From DATGUP01 sp035301265 (GTDB taxonomy: Bacteria; Bacillota; Bacilli; Bacillales; Amphibacillaceae), in the NCBI GenBank assembly GCA_035301265.1, contig DATGUP010000010.1:23469-87468 (forward strand): 64,000 nucleotides of DNA, read 5' to 3'. This document shows, in pieces, positions 7,654 to 16,725 of this stretch. The position numbers were made by a program, and so were the translations under genes. The notes under the pieces were generated by a model. That model had not been told where the DNA came from and searched no databases. It saw only the letters and a program-made list of their open reading frames with translations. Position 1 is the first letter of the stretch. Each line of letters starts with the position of its first letter.

Positions 7654-9748
7654 CCAGCTGCAAACTTATCGTTTAGAAAGGCTTTCCTGCAGCAACTGCG
7701 CCAAGACGTTTGAAAATAACGTTAAACGAATAAATGGTGTAACATATGCTGAAGTGAACTTTGCCGCGGCTAAAATCACTGTCGGCGGAACGGCATCTAT
7801 ACAAGACATTGAAAAAGCCGGAGCATTTGCTAACATTAAAGTCATTCCGAATGAAAAGCATGGAGTCGAAAAAAAGAACCCGTTCTGGATCCGCCATGGT
7901 CGTCTTGTTTTAGCAAGCTTGTTAACTGTGCTTGGCATTACTGCTTCATTCGTGCTGGAAACGGACCATTACATCACAACACTTCTTCTTGCACTGGCTA
8001 TTCTTGTCGGCGGTATAACTTTATTCAAAGCAGGACTGAATAATCTCATTCATCTCCGCTTTGATATGAAAACATTGATGACTGTTGCAGTGATCGGTGC
8101 GGCACTTATCGGTGAATGGAAAGAAGCAGCCGTTGTTGTTATCTTGTTTGCTATCAGTGAGGCACTCGAGGACTTTTCCATGGATAAAGCACGGCGATCG
8201 ATTCGTTCGTTAATAGCCATTGCGCCCGATGAAGCCTTGATCCGTCGCAACGGCAAGGAAATAACAGTGCCCGTAAAAGATATTGACATCGGCGATATCA
8301 TGCTTGTCAAACCAGGTGACAAAATCGCCATGGACGGAATGATAAAGGCAGGCCAATCCGCCATTAACCAAGCGCCCATTACCGGTGAGTCCATACCTGT
8401 GGACAAAACACCAGGCCAAAATGTTTTCGCCGGAACGATCAACCAGGATGGGTATTTGGAAGTGGAGGTAACGAAAAAGGCCGAAAATACGACAATTGCC
8501 AAAATTATTCACCTTGTTGAAGAAGCTCAAGCAGAGCGTGCGCCATCTCAAGTATTTATCGATCGATTCGCTGCTTGGTACACCCCGGTTATCATTGGTA
8601 TCGCCTTTTTGGTGGCCATTGGTCCACCATTGTTTGGCGCGGCATGGCCGACATGGATCTATCAAGGACTTGCCATCTTAGTCGTCGGCTGTCCTTGTGC
8701 TCTCGTCATTTCCACGCCGGTTGCGATTGTCACCGCAATCGGTAAAGCCGCCCGCAGCGGTATACTCATTAAAGGCGGCGCCCATTTGGAACAAATCGGC
8801 GCGATAAATGCTGTTGCCTTTGACAAAACCGGAACATTGACCGAAGGCCGTCCGATTGTCACTGACATGACATTCTTTACCGACTATCGGGAAAAAGCGT
8901 TAGGCTATTTGTATGCTCTGGAAAAACAATCGAACCATCCGTTGGCAAAGGCGATCGTGCAAGATATCGAACAACATAGACCTATTGACACAAATGACAT
9001 TCATATCACAGATTTTACAACCATCCAGGGAAAAGGGATCACAGGACGGGTAAATGGAAAAATGATCTATGCCGGATCACCACAACTTTTCGCGGAAATC
9101 CAGTCTGATCAAAAAGGCGTCGATGACTTCATCCGTACACACCAGAATGATGGGAAAACGATTGTTTTATGCGGTACCGACAAATCAATTTTTTTAGCAG
9201 CTGCTCTTCGCGATGAACCGAGGCAAGAAAGCAAAAACGCAATCAAACAATTGCATCAGTTGGAAATAAAGCATACATTCATGCTGACCGGCGATCACCC
9301 AAAAACAGCCCATGCCTTAGGTAAGGAACTCGGCCTAACAGACATTCAAGCCAGATTATTGCCGGAAGATAAACTTCATTTCATTAAACAATACGAAAAA
9401 ATGCACCAAACAATCGCCATGGTTGGCGACGGAATAAACGATACACCGGCGCTTGCCGCAGCCACAGTCGGCATTGCCATGGGTACAGCAGGGACAGATA
9501 GCGCATTGGAGACAGCCGATATCGCCTTCATGGATGACGATTTAAGGAAGTTACCGTTGACGGTGCGGCTCAGTCAAAAGACACTCGCTATCATCAAACA
9601 AAACATCGCGTTTGCCATCGGCATTAAAGTGTTCGCACTCCTTCTAGTCATTCCCGGTTGGTTAACACTGTGGATTGCCATTTTTTCCGACATGGGAGCG
9701 ACTCTGCTTGTCACATTGAACGCACTGCGATTAATGAAAAAACATTGA
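7643..9748 (+). CDS. cadA: Zn/Cd/Pb-exporting P1B-type ATPase
   Basis: A 701-residue heavy-metal efflux pump in the cytoplasmic membrane. It has an N-terminal heavy-metal-associated domain with LSCSNCA (Cys16, Cys19), the transmembrane CPC metal site (350-352), the phosphorylation motif DKTGTLTEG (Asp394), the SNHPLA nucleotide-binding HP motif, and GDGINDTPALA near residue 595. This combination is the CadA/ZntA class rather than the copper class. The ATG lies inside the end of cadC behind AAGGAG, so the two are coupled. A strong hairpin follows the stop. Confidence 0.93.
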   Translation: MPSNQLQTYRLERLSCSNCAKTFENNVKRINGVTYAEVNFAAAKITVGGTASIQDIEKAGAFANIKVIPNEKHGVEKKNPFWIRHGRLVLASLLTVLGITASFVLETDHYITTLLLALAILVGGITLFKAGLNNLIHLRFDMKTLMTVAVIGAALIGEWKEAAVVVILFAISEALEDFSMDKARRSIRSLIAIAPDEALIRRNGKEITVPVKDIDIGDIMLVKPGDKIAMDGMIKAGQSAINQAPITGESIPVDKTPGQNVFAGTINQDGYLEVEVTKKAENTTIAKIIHLVEEAQAERAPSQVFIDRFAAWYTPVIIGIAFLVAIGPPLFGAAWPTWIYQGLAILVVGCPCALVISTPVAIVTAIGKAARSGILIKGGAHLEQIGAINAVAFDKTGTLTEGRPIVTDMTFFTDYREKALGYLYALEKQSNHPLAKAIVQDIEQHRPIDTNDIHITDFTTIQGKGITGRVNGKMIYAGSPQLFAEIQSDQKGVDDFIRTHQNDGKTIVLCGTDKSIFLAAALRDEPRQESKNAIKQLHQLEIKHTFMLTGDHPKTAHALGKELGLTDIQARLLPEDKLHFIKQYEKMHQTIAMVGDGINDTPALAAATVGIAMGTAGTDSALETADIAFMDDDLRKLPLTVRLSQKTLAIIKQNIAFAIGIKVFALLLVIPGWLTLWIAIFSDMGATLLVTLNALRLMKKH

Positions 9749-9754
9749 TAAAAA

Positions 9755-9786
9755 AGCGCCTGTCCCTCAATTTGGCAACAGGCGCT
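9755..9786. terminator. Bidirectional terminator between cadA and thioredoxin
   Basis: Stem AGCGCCTGT / ACAGGCGCT with A-runs before and T-rich sequence after, so it can serve both convergent genes. Confidence 0.8.
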
Positions 9787-9796
9787 CATTTTGTCT

Positions 9797-10117
9797 TCAA
9801 CCAAGCTGCTCGTGCAAAAACTCTGTAACCGACTCTGGTGTTTTTGTGTAAGCACTGTGCTGATGTGCCTTTTTCTCGCCGTTCTGAAAAATCAAGATGC
9901 TCGGAATTCCCATCACATCGTATTTTTCGGCCAACCCTTTCACTTCATCGCTGTTGACTTCATACCAGTCATAGTTATTAAATTCTTCCATCACGCCATC
10001 GATGAACATATCCATCCGTTTGCAATCTGGACACCAGTCAGCAAAAAACTTAACAATCACCGGTTTATCTGAAGCAATGACGTCGTTAAACTCTTCTTCA
10101 GTCTTAATAGGCTTCAT
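9797..10117 (-). CDS. Thioredoxin-like thiol oxidoreductase
   Basis: A 106-residue cytosolic protein with one thioredoxin domain. The active site is WCPDC (Cys29, Cys32), and the cis-proline loop is GIPS. The dipeptide between the cysteines (Pro-Asp) differs from the GP of general thioredoxins, so a dedicated substrate is likely. Two ATGs are possible; the inner one at 10117 stands nine bases from GGAGTG and is chosen over 10123. It is convergent with cadA. Confidence 0.85.
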   Translation of the reverse strand: MKPIKTEEEFNDVIASDKPVIVKFFADWCPDCKRMDMFIDGVMEEFNNYDWYEVNSDEVKGLAEKYDVMGIPSILIFQNGEKKAHQHSAYTKTPESVTEFLHEQLG

Positions 10118-10189
10118 GCGCATACACTCCTTTTATTATGCTGTTTTTATTGTAGCGATTTTTTCCTGGCTTGTCGCATACTTTGCTTA

Positions 10190-11005
10190 TCAGCCTGTGT
10201 ATTCCACTTTGCCAAGAATAGTAGCGACGATTAATCCAGAAGCAAATGTCGCAATCGAAAGCAGCATAAAAGACGTATCTTTCGGCCACCCAGGAAAGAC
10301 AATCGCGAGTGAACCGAGAACAAAACCGATGACACATGCGTATGTTGCTTTTTCAAAACGCTGCAAAAAAAACTGGATGATCCGGCTCATGACAATGATG
10401 CCAATAACAATGCCTGCTCCGGTCACAACCATGACATCGAGTTGCAATGTACTAATGGCATTAATGATCGTCGCGTACGAGCCGATAACGAGAAGAATCA
10501 TCGAGCCGCTGATACCGGGTAAAATCATCGCTGCGCTAGCAATAAATCCTGAGAAAAACAAAAATAGATAGATGGCAAGTGTCCGGCTCTCAATCAAATT
10601 CCCTTCAGTAGTGTCAAAAAATACAATCGAACTAATCAAAAGCGCCCCGATGATCAATATCATAAAATGCGGCCATTTAAACGTTCGCTTAACATCAGCT
10701 TGATGAAATAAATACGGCAATACACCGAGAATCAATCCTAAAAAGAAAAATTTTAACGGCCCGGGATAATGCATAAGCAGCCAGTCAATTAGTTTACTTA
10801 ACGCCAACACAGCCACGGCAACTCCCAGACCTAACGGAACTAAAAAACCTAAATGCTTCTTCCATTCCCTACTCAAAAAGCCATTGATGGCGACGATTAG
10901 CTGGTCATAAATCCCGAGTAAAAGGGCAATCGTCCCCCCGCTTACACCCGGAATGACATCACTCGCCCCCATCAACATGCCGCGGTATATATTTTTCCAT
11001 TCCAT
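10190..11005 (-). CDS. popT: DUF368 polytopic membrane protein, undecaprenyl-phosphate translocase family
   Basis: A 271-residue membrane protein with about eight hydrophobic segments. The opening GASDVIPGVSGGTIALLLGIY and a second, inverted-repeat-like copy in the middle (AAMILPGISGSMILLVIG) are the DUF368 hallmarks. DUF368 proteins (PopT) have been shown to return undecaprenyl phosphate across the membrane for reuse in wall synthesis, with a special role at alkaline pH. It has its own GGGGAGC site. The functional call rests on family knowledge; the symbol is by homology. Confidence 0.8.
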   Translation of the reverse strand: MEWKNIYRGMLMGASDVIPGVSGGTIALLLGIYDQLIVAINGFLSREWKKHLGFLVPLGLGVAVAVLALSKLIDWLLMHYPGPLKFFFLGLILGVLPYLFHQADVKRTFKWPHFMILIIGALLISSIVFFDTTEGNLIESRTLAIYLFLFFSGFIASAAMILPGISGSMILLVIGSYATIINAISTLQLDVMVVTGAGIVIGIIVMSRIIQFFLQRFEKATYACVIGFVLGSLAIVFPGWPKDTSFMLLSIATFASGLIVATILGKVEYTG

Positions 11006-11120
11006 ATTCTGCTCCCCTTTTTCTCAACCGAAAACTGTCGTTAATTCATTCATCTATAACGTTATCATACCAAAAAACTTTTGTACTTTATATCAAACAT
11101 ACTTATGATGGATACAATCC

Positions 11121-11455
11121 CTATCCTTCTAAAAACTCCAATTCCGGCATCCGTTGTGCCATATGACTTTTAATTTCCTCGTAGTGCGCAGCTGCATCCG
11201 AAAGATCGTCATCGGTCAATTGATACAACGGAATAATTTGCTAACCCCATACGTCACATACGTTGGCATGAATTGCGGTGAAGTGACTTCAACCGTCTTC
11301 ACATAGCCATTGGTCGTTTTCAGAATCGTAAATTTAAAAATGCCCCCTGTTTGTTTATACAAACCTTCTTGCCCGGAGAAGAAATTGCCTAATGAATAAA
11401 TGACAAGCGTTCGGTTGCCATTTTCACCTTCAACCCAATCGACCGGTTGCAGCAC
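11121..11455 (-). pseudogene. CapA-family (poly-gamma-glutamate/capsule) metallophosphatase, C-terminal remnant
   Basis: The start of this fragment, VLQPVDWVEG then YSLGNFFSGQ, is the conserved C-terminal core of CapA-type proteins. After YVTYGVS the frame is lost, and a shifted frame continues with IIPLYQLTDDDLSDAAAHYE and a plausible tail ending at the TAG at 11121. The N-terminal two thirds are absent. It is therefore a truncated, frameshifted remnant and not a working gene. Confidence 0.75.
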
Positions 11456-11459
11456 ATGC

Positions 11460-11961
11460 AGACAAACCTGTCTGTCTTCACCATGACGAATGACCCCCTT
11501 TTTATAATCGTCAGACTTTATACCCTTTTAGACGGAGTTTCTTGAATAGAAGTTTCATGGATTGATCTTCCGGTTCTAGAAATATTTGCCAAAATAGATT
11601 CAGCCGACTTCGGGTGGAAGCAAAAAATAGAGTTTGTTTAATTTTATAATATATTATATAATTTTAATTAATTTATATTGAAAAATTGCCATAAAATACA
11701 ATTAGCTCATAGTTGCAGTGTCGGGATGAGGGGCAAAATGAACGGTGCCCAAAGGTATGAAAAAGTCTATAGCATTAACAAGAGTAATAAACTTAGAATA
11801 CAAGCATCGCTATTGTCATCACCGCAGTTAAATTGATGATCCAGCATCAATGGCTAATGGAATACGAAGAAATTTAGCCATACCAATGATGACATAAAGG
11901 AAATACACTGAAATAAAACGTATCCCGTTAATGTAAATGAATCTGAAATGGAGGAATATGC
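11460..11961. other. Gene-poor AT-rich spacer
   Basis: No complete gene is visible. 11635-11700 is very AT-rich. On the minus strand near 11797-11930 short hydrophobic reading frames (for example LTAVMTIAMLVF before a stop) could be the tail of a lost membrane protein, but this is weak. The last bases hold the GGAGGAAT ribosome site of the next gene. Confidence 0.4.
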
Positions 11962-12882
11962 ATGACAGAATCAGCTATGGAATTAATGAACGTTAAAAAA
12001 ACAATCGGCAGCAAAGACATCATCAAAGGCCTCACATTCACCATCAACAAAGGAGAAGTGTTTGGCTTAATCGGGCCGAATGGTGCTGGTAAAACGACAA
12101 CGATTCGCATGATGGTCGGCCTGATGCGATTGAGCGCCGGAGATGTGCGCATTTTAGGCAAAAGCATTAAAAGCGATTTTAAAGAAGCTGTTCGGCAAGT
12201 CGGAGTGATTGTCGAAAATCCAGAACTCTATCCGTTCATGAGCGGCTGGCAGAATTTAAAACATTTTGCCCGTATGATTCCCGGTATTACAGACGAGCGC
12301 ATCCATGAAGTTGTCAAGCTATTAGGCATGGAAAAACCGATTAAGGAAAAGGTCGGTAAGTATTCACTCGGCATGCGGCAGCGTCTCGGGATTGCCCAGG
12401 CCCTGTTACACGCACCGTCTGTCCTCATTTTAGACGAGCCGACAAATGGACTGGACCCTGCCGGAATTCGAGAAATCCGCACATATATCAGACGGCTGGC
12501 CGAAAAAGAGGACGTTGCAGTAATTATTTCCAGTCACCTGCTGTCAGAAATTGAACTCATGTGTGATCGCATCGGCATCATTAAAAACGGAGAACTCATT
12601 GCTACCGAATTTGTCCGCGGAGCAGAGGAACAAGAAAATGTGCAGCAAGTCGTATTGGAGGTCACACCGGCCTGTCAAGCCATAGAACTCTTAAACGAAA
12701 AACTCGCTATCGAAGCTAGCGCAAAAGATGGTGCACTATCCTTCCAATGTGAAAAGGAACGCATACCGACAATCATTCAAACGTTGGTTCAACACGATAT
12801 GGCCGTCTACCAAGTCGGGCTGTCCAATGACACGCTGGAGGATAAATTCTTTGATTTGATTGGGGAGAACACGATTGAATAG
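11962..12882 (+). CDS. ABC transporter ATP-binding protein, BcrA-like exporter
   Basis: A 306-residue cytosolic ATPase of the DRA/bacitracin-type exporter class. Walker A is GPNGAGKTTT near residue 36, the signature is the variant YSLGMRQRLG typical of this class, and Walker B is LILDEPTNGLDP. The last 80 residues form the extra C-terminal domain seen in BcrA-like proteins. A GGAGGAAT site precedes the ATG. It overlaps the permease gene by eight bases, so the two make one transporter. The substrate is unknown; peptide antibiotics or lipids are typical for the class. Confidence 0.88.
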   Translation: MTESAMELMNVKKTIGSKDIIKGLTFTINKGEVFGLIGPNGAGKTTTIRMMVGLMRLSAGDVRILGKSIKSDFKEAVRQVGVIVENPELYPFMSGWQNLKHFARMIPGITDERIHEVVKLLGMEKPIKEKVGKYSLGMRQRLGIAQALLHAPSVLILDEPTNGLDPAGIREIRTYIRRLAEKEDVAVIISSHLLSEIELMCDRIGIIKNGELIATEFVRGAEEQENVQQVVLEVTPACQAIELLNEKLAIEASAKDGALSFQCEKERIPTIIQTLVQHDMAVYQVGLSNDTLEDKFFDLIGENTIE

Positions 12883-13852
12883 ATTTTTCAAACTCGTATT
12901 CAATGAAGAAATGAAAATATATATTCGTAAATCAACATGGGTGATGTATGCGATTTTAGCGGCGATTATTATCGGCAGCGGACTCATCTCATACTTCTTC
13001 GGTGATTTGGGCGAAGAATATACAGGAGATGACTGGCGTGAGGTGCTGGAGGAAGAAAATGAGGAATACATGCAAGATAATGAAGAATGGATACAGGAAA
13101 TGGATGACGATAATGGTTTTGTCGTGGAAATGAATAACAGTTATATTGCCAAAAATAACTACTACTTGGAAAATGACATCCAGCCCAAACCTTATGACGC
13201 CTGGGAATACGTCCTTGAAAATGTCTTCTTGCTATCAGTTGTCAGTCTCTTCACGATCATTGTGGCTGCCGGCATCGTCGCGCATGAATTCCGATGGGGG
13301 ACCATCAAGCTGCTCTTAACTCGGCCCATCTCCCGGGCGCAAATCCTCTTATCCAAGTATGTCTCCGTCCTTATCTTTGCATTGTTTACATTGCTATTTG
13401 TGGTACTTTTTTCTTGGATCGTCGGCGCCATTCTCTTCGGTATCAATGGTATTAATCCATCCATCGTCATCGAACAAAATGATGAGTTTGCACAAGTATC
13501 CATTTTGAGTGAAATCATGTCCGGTTACGGTTACAAACTGATCAATCTCATTATGATGGCTACCTTTGCATTCATGATTTCATCCATCTTCCGCAACAGC
13601 ACACTAGCCATTGGAACAGCTATTTTTCTTATGTTTGCCGGAAATTCGATCGTCGGATTTTTTTCCGATCATGACTGGGCTAAATACATTCTATTTGCTA
13701 ATACAGATCTTAAGCAATACGCAAATGATGGTTCTCCCATAATCGAAGGTATGACGCTCGGGTTTTCGATAACTATGTTAGTTGTCTATTATGCTATTTT
13801 CCTCGTTCTTTCATGGGTTGTGTTTACAAGAAGGGATGTGGCCGGTCAATAA
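12875..13852 (+). CDS. ABC-2 type permease partner
   Basis: A 325-residue membrane protein. The first helix (about residues 20-42) is followed by an extracellular loop of about 80 residues that is extremely acidic (many Glu, Asp and Trp), then about five helices. The motif EFRWGTIKLLLTRPISR is the conserved cytoplasmic element of ABC-2 permeases. I use the TTG at 12875, seven bases after GGGGAG and inside the ATPase gene; an earlier in-frame TTG at 12860 lacks such a site. Confidence 0.85.
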   Translation: MNRFFKLVFNEEMKIYIRKSTWVMYAILAAIIIGSGLISYFFGDLGEEYTGDDWREVLEEENEEYMQDNEEWIQEMDDDNGFVVEMNNSYIAKNNYYLENDIQPKPYDAWEYVLENVFLLSVVSLFTIIVAAGIVAHEFRWGTIKLLLTRPISRAQILLSKYVSVLIFALFTLLFVVLFSWIVGAILFGINGINPSIVIEQNDEFAQVSILSEIMSGYGYKLINLIMMATFAFMISSIFRNSTLAIGTAIFLMFAGNSIVGFFSDHDWAKYILFANTDLKQYANDGSPIIEGMTLGFSITMLVVYYAIFLVLSWVVFTRRDVAGQ

Positions 13853-13880
13853 AACCGATAATCCCATAATTATTTTCATA

Positions 13881-13889
13881 TGCTATAAT
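13881..13889 (+). promoter_or_regulatory. Extended -10 promoter element
   Basis: TGCTATAAT is an extended -10 sequence about 60 bases before the small membrane-protein gene. No convincing -35 box is present, as is usual for extended -10 promoters. Confidence 0.5.
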
Positions 13890-13947
13890 GATATGGAATG
13901 ACACTAGATATATAAGCGAATGAAAAGCACCAAGCTGAGGTGTTCAT

Positions 13948-14124
13948 ATGAAGCGTTATTTATCACTTGTTTTTCTCGTTTTAAGCATTGTTATTATCAT
14001 CTTCGGCTTGCGCATCGACTTCCGCTACAACGGGGTTGTTGCCTGGGGACTGACGCTCATATGTCTGAGTTGCGCTGCATACTTTACCAAATATATACCG
14101 AATGAAAAACAAAAAAGATCATGA
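13948..14124 (+). CDS. Small two-helix membrane protein, 58 residues
   Basis: Reads MKRYLSLVFLVLSIVIIIFG, a short polar turn RIDFRYNG, a second hydrophobic segment VVAWGLTLICLSCAAYF, and a basic tail ending KQKRS. GAGGTG lies six bases before the ATG and an extended -10 promoter lies upstream, so the gene looks real despite its size. I do not recognise the family. It follows the ABC exporter on the same strand and could be an accessory subunit, but its own promoter suggests separate expression. A bidirectional terminator overlaps its stop. Confidence 0.65.
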   Translation: MKRYLSLVFLVLSIVIIIFGLRIDFRYNGVVAWGLTLICLSCAAYFTKYIPNEKQKRS

Positions 14125-14160
14125 AAGGCCGTGCTCCTAAAGGACCGGCCCTTTTTCATG
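14120..14160. terminator. Bidirectional terminator between the 58-residue gene and arsC
   Basis: A long imperfect palindrome: CATGAAA with GGCCG on the left pairs with CCGGCCC and TTTTTCATG on the right. It lies between convergent genes. Confidence 0.65.
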
Positions 14161-14194
14161 ATCATAAACACGAGTGACGGGCGTTTTGCTGGCG

Positions 14195-14638
14195 TCACCT
14201 ATCCTGCTTCCTACGTTGTTCCTCCTCGTCCTTTTTAAACTGTAAAATCCGCGCCTCAATCTGATCACGCACACGCCGGAAGACGCGCCATTTGTCACTT
14301 TCCGTTCCATCAGCCTTAGCTGGATCGTCAAATCCCCAGTGTTCTTTTTTGACATGCGGCGGTGTCATCGGGCAATTGTCCCGCGCATCACCGCATAATG
14401 TGACAACGAATGCCGCATGCTGCCATATGTCCGGATCAATGACAGTGGATTTTTGTTCTGAAATATCCACACCGGCTTCTTCCATCACTTTCACTGCCAT
14501 CGGGTTTAAACCGTGTGCTTCCACACCGGCACTTCTGACATCCCACTTTTCAAGATATTTTTTGCCAAAGCCTTCTGCCATTTGGCTTCGGCATGAATTG
14601 CCTGTACATAGAAAATATAAGATGGGTTTCTTTGTCAT
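14195..14638 (-). CDS. arsC: Thioredoxin-coupled arsenate reductase
   Basis: A 147-residue cytosolic enzyme that reduces arsenate to arsenite for export. The phosphatase-like loop CTGNSCR (Cys11) and the relay cysteines in TLCGDARDNCP (Cys82, Cys89) match the three redox cysteines of the Bacillus/Staphylococcus thioredoxin-dependent class. The C-terminal 15 residues are highly charged. It is last in the arsR-arsB-arsC operon, 11 bases after arsB. Confidence 0.93.
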   Translation of the reverse strand: MTKKPILYFLCTGNSCRSQMAEGFGKKYLEKWDVRSAGVEAHGLNPMAVKVMEEAGVDISEQKSTVIDPDIWQHAAFVVTLCGDARDNCPMTPPHVKKEHWGFDDPAKADGTESDKWRVFRRVRDQIEARILQFKKDEEEQRRKQDR

Positions 14639-14649
14639 ATCGATCCTCC

Positions 14650-15948
14650 TTAAAACACAACTAATGTTAAATATAGCCCGGCAAGCGTAATAAACAAAGT
14701 CGGAATTGTCAGGATCATACCGACTTTAAAATAGTAGCCCCAGGAAATACGTATCCCTTTTGTTCGCAAAACATGCAACCACAAAAGTGTTGCGAGCGAT
14801 CCGATCGGGGTAATTTTCGGCCCTAAGTCACTGCCGATCACATTCGCATAGATCAATCCTTCTTTCATGAGTCCTGTCGCATGCGTATCCGCAATGGCCA
14901 GGGCGTCAATCATAACGGTCGGCATATTGTTCATGATCGATGATAAAATAGCAGCGATAAAGCCCATGGCAACCGTTCCGGCAAATAACCCCTGTTCAGC
15001 CGCTACATCAATCACTCCCGCAAGCATATCGGTCAAGCCGACATTGCGCAGCCCATAAACGACGACATACATGCCGATGGAGAAAAACACGATATCCCAC
15101 GGCGCGCCCTTGATAACCTTGCCAGTTGCAACAGCCTCACTTTTTTGCGACAACAGAAGAAACACAACCGCCACGGCTCCGGCAATCAATGATACCGGAA
15201 TCGCCACAAATTCACTGATCAAATAGCCCACAAGCAAGACAGCCAAAACAGCCCAAGCGATGCGGAATAATTTTTCATTTTTGATAGCACTTTTCGGCTG
15301 TTTTAAATGGGCTACATCGTAATCGTTCGGGATATCCTTCCTGAAAAATAAATACAGGACGCTAATACTTGCGACTAAAGAAAACAAATTCGGAATGACC
15401 ATTCGTGCGGCATATTCTAGAAAGCCGATCCCAAAAAAGTCAGCTGATACGATATTAACCAAGTTGCTTACGATAAACGGAAGGGATGTCGTATCGGCGA
15501 TAAATCCGCTCGCCATAGTAAACGGCAAAATAAACGCATCTTTGAATTTGAGCGCTCGAACCATAGCAAGCACGATCGGTGTCAAAATCAGCGCTGCCCC
15601 GTCGTTGGCAAACAGTGCCGCAACAAGCGCGCCTAAAACGGATATGTAGATAAACATTTTCAGACCATTTCCGCCAGCCATCCGCGCCATATGCAGAGCT
15701 GCCCATTCAAAAAAGCCGATTTCATCGAGAATGAGCGAAATCATAATGATCGCTACAAACGCAAGTGTCGCATTCCAGACAATCCCTGTGACGTCAACGA
15801 CATCAGTAAACGACACAACCCCGGCTGCCAGTGCTAGAATCGCCCCGCCAATGGCCGTGTAACCAATTCCCAGATTTTTCGGCTGCCAAATGATCAAAAT
15901 AAGTGTCATAAGAAAAATCGTCACAGCTAAAACAGTTGATGCATCCAA
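14650..15948 (-). CDS. arsB: Arsenite efflux permease, ArsB/ion-transporter superfamily
   Basis: A 432-residue protein with about eleven hydrophobic segments, the length and pattern of ArsB. Family features include the hairpin FANDGAALILTPIVLAMVRAL near residue 115 and SIMNNMPTVMIDALA in the second half. It should extrude arsenite (and antimonite) using the membrane potential; no arsA ATPase is present. It lies between arsR and arsC in one transcriptional direction. Confidence 0.9.
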   Translation of the reverse strand: MDASTVLAVTIFLMTLILIIWQPKNLGIGYTAIGGAILALAAGVVSFTDVVDVTGIVWNATLAFVAIIMISLILDEIGFFEWAALHMARMAGGNGLKMFIYISVLGALVAALFANDGAALILTPIVLAMVRALKFKDAFILPFTMASGFIADTTSLPFIVSNLVNIVSADFFGIGFLEYAARMVIPNLFSLVASISVLYLFFRKDIPNDYDVAHLKQPKSAIKNEKLFRIAWAVLAVLLVGYLISEFVAIPVSLIAGAVAVVFLLLSQKSEAVATGKVIKGAPWDIVFFSIGMYVVVYGLRNVGLTDMLAGVIDVAAEQGLFAGTVAMGFIAAILSSIMNNMPTVMIDALAIADTHATGLMKEGLIYANVIGSDLGPKITPIGSLATLLWLHVLRTKGIRISWGYYFKVGMILTIPTLFITLAGLYLTLVVF

Positions 15949-16022
15949 ATGAAGTCCCCCAAATTGAACATGTCAGACTTTCTTAAGATCTTTACACTTT
16001 CAAGGTTCGCACAATCGGCCTG

Positions 16023-16355
16023 TCAGCACCCTCGTGCGTTTTCCATTTTTTCAAGCAATAGCGTTTGCGCAGGGATATAATCCAGCACCTCCTGCACGAG
16101 CGGATAGCAATCGGATTGTTTATTTATTTCATAATAAACCCACTGGCCCCGCCGTTCTTCGGCAACCAGTTTGGCATCCCGAAGCTTTCGCAAATGTTGG
16201 CTTATGGCAGGCTGCGACATGTCAAACGCCTCGGTCAATTCGCAGACACAGCATTGTTTCGTCTCGAGCAATTTCATGATCGCCAGCCGCGTTCGGTCGC
16301 CGAACAATTTGAAAACCAAAACGACTTCTTCGATATCCAAATCAACCTTCGGCAT
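16023..16355 (-). CDS. arsR: ArsR-family arsenite-responsive repressor
   Basis: A 110-residue winged-helix repressor. The metalloid site is in the helix sequence TKQCCVCELTE (Cys35, Cys36, Cys38), with the ArsR signature CVCEL; the recognition helix is QPAISQHLRKLRDAKLV. The ATG at 16355 lies six bases from AAGGGTGG; a GTG three codons earlier has no space for a ribosome site. It is the first gene of the ars operon and should autoregulate it. Confidence 0.9.
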   Translation of the reverse strand: MPKVDLDIEEVVLVFKLFGDRTRLAIMKLLETKQCCVCELTEAFDMSQPAISQHLRKLRDAKLVAEERRGQWVYYEINKQSDCYPLVQEVLDYIPAQTLLLEKMENARGC

Positions 16356-16367
16356 AGTATCCACCCT

Positions 16368-16410
16368 TTTTATATCATTTTATAATTAAATGCTTATATC
16401 ATGATAAAAT
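16368..16410 (-). promoter_or_regulatory. ars operon promoter/operator region
   Basis: The AT-rich region before arsR carries a direct repeat ATGATATAA on the minus strand, 23 bases apart, around a TATAAAAT-like -10. The repeats are candidate ArsR contacts; the assignment is tentative. Confidence 0.35.
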
Positions 16411-16434
16411 GTAACATTAAAAAATGCAACTATG

Positions 16435-16725
16435 CTACTCGGGAGGTGTGGCATCATACTTTTCCTTCAATGAGTCAGGCGCCGCCTTGACCATCAGCTG
16501 CAACAGAATAACAGCAATGGTTACATCATCAACTATCCCTAATCCCACAATAAAATCGGGAATCAGATCAAATGGAAATATAGCATAGCCAATGATTAAA
16601 ACGACAAACACAACTTTTTTAAAAATCCCGATTTCTTGAGAAAGGAAAAAATCTTTCATAAATGGAATGGATTTATGCAGTTTAAACAAAAACCAAATCC
16701 GTATCAAAAATCGTTTCATGTTCAT
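16435..16725 (-). CDS. DUF1232 (YkvA-like) small membrane protein
   Basis: A 96-residue protein with the DUF1232 core YAIFPFDLIPDFIVGLGIVD in a membrane segment, preceded by an amphipathic basic N-terminus. Its function is unknown. The frame is open much further upstream, but the ATG at 16725 follows AAAGGGA at good spacing, and the upstream codons are not conserved-looking. It lies upstream of arsR in the same direction, with the likely ars promoter between. Confidence 0.7.
   Translation of the reverse strand: MNMKRFLIRIWFLFKLHKSIPFMKDFFLSQEIGIFKKVVFVVLIIGYAIFPFDLIPDFIVGLGIVDDVTIAVILLQLMVKAAPDSLKEKYDATPPE

Noticed and set aside
9574..9855. Minus-strand frame across the cadA end and terminator
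   Set aside because: It runs through the bidirectional terminator and opposes conserved cadA codons.
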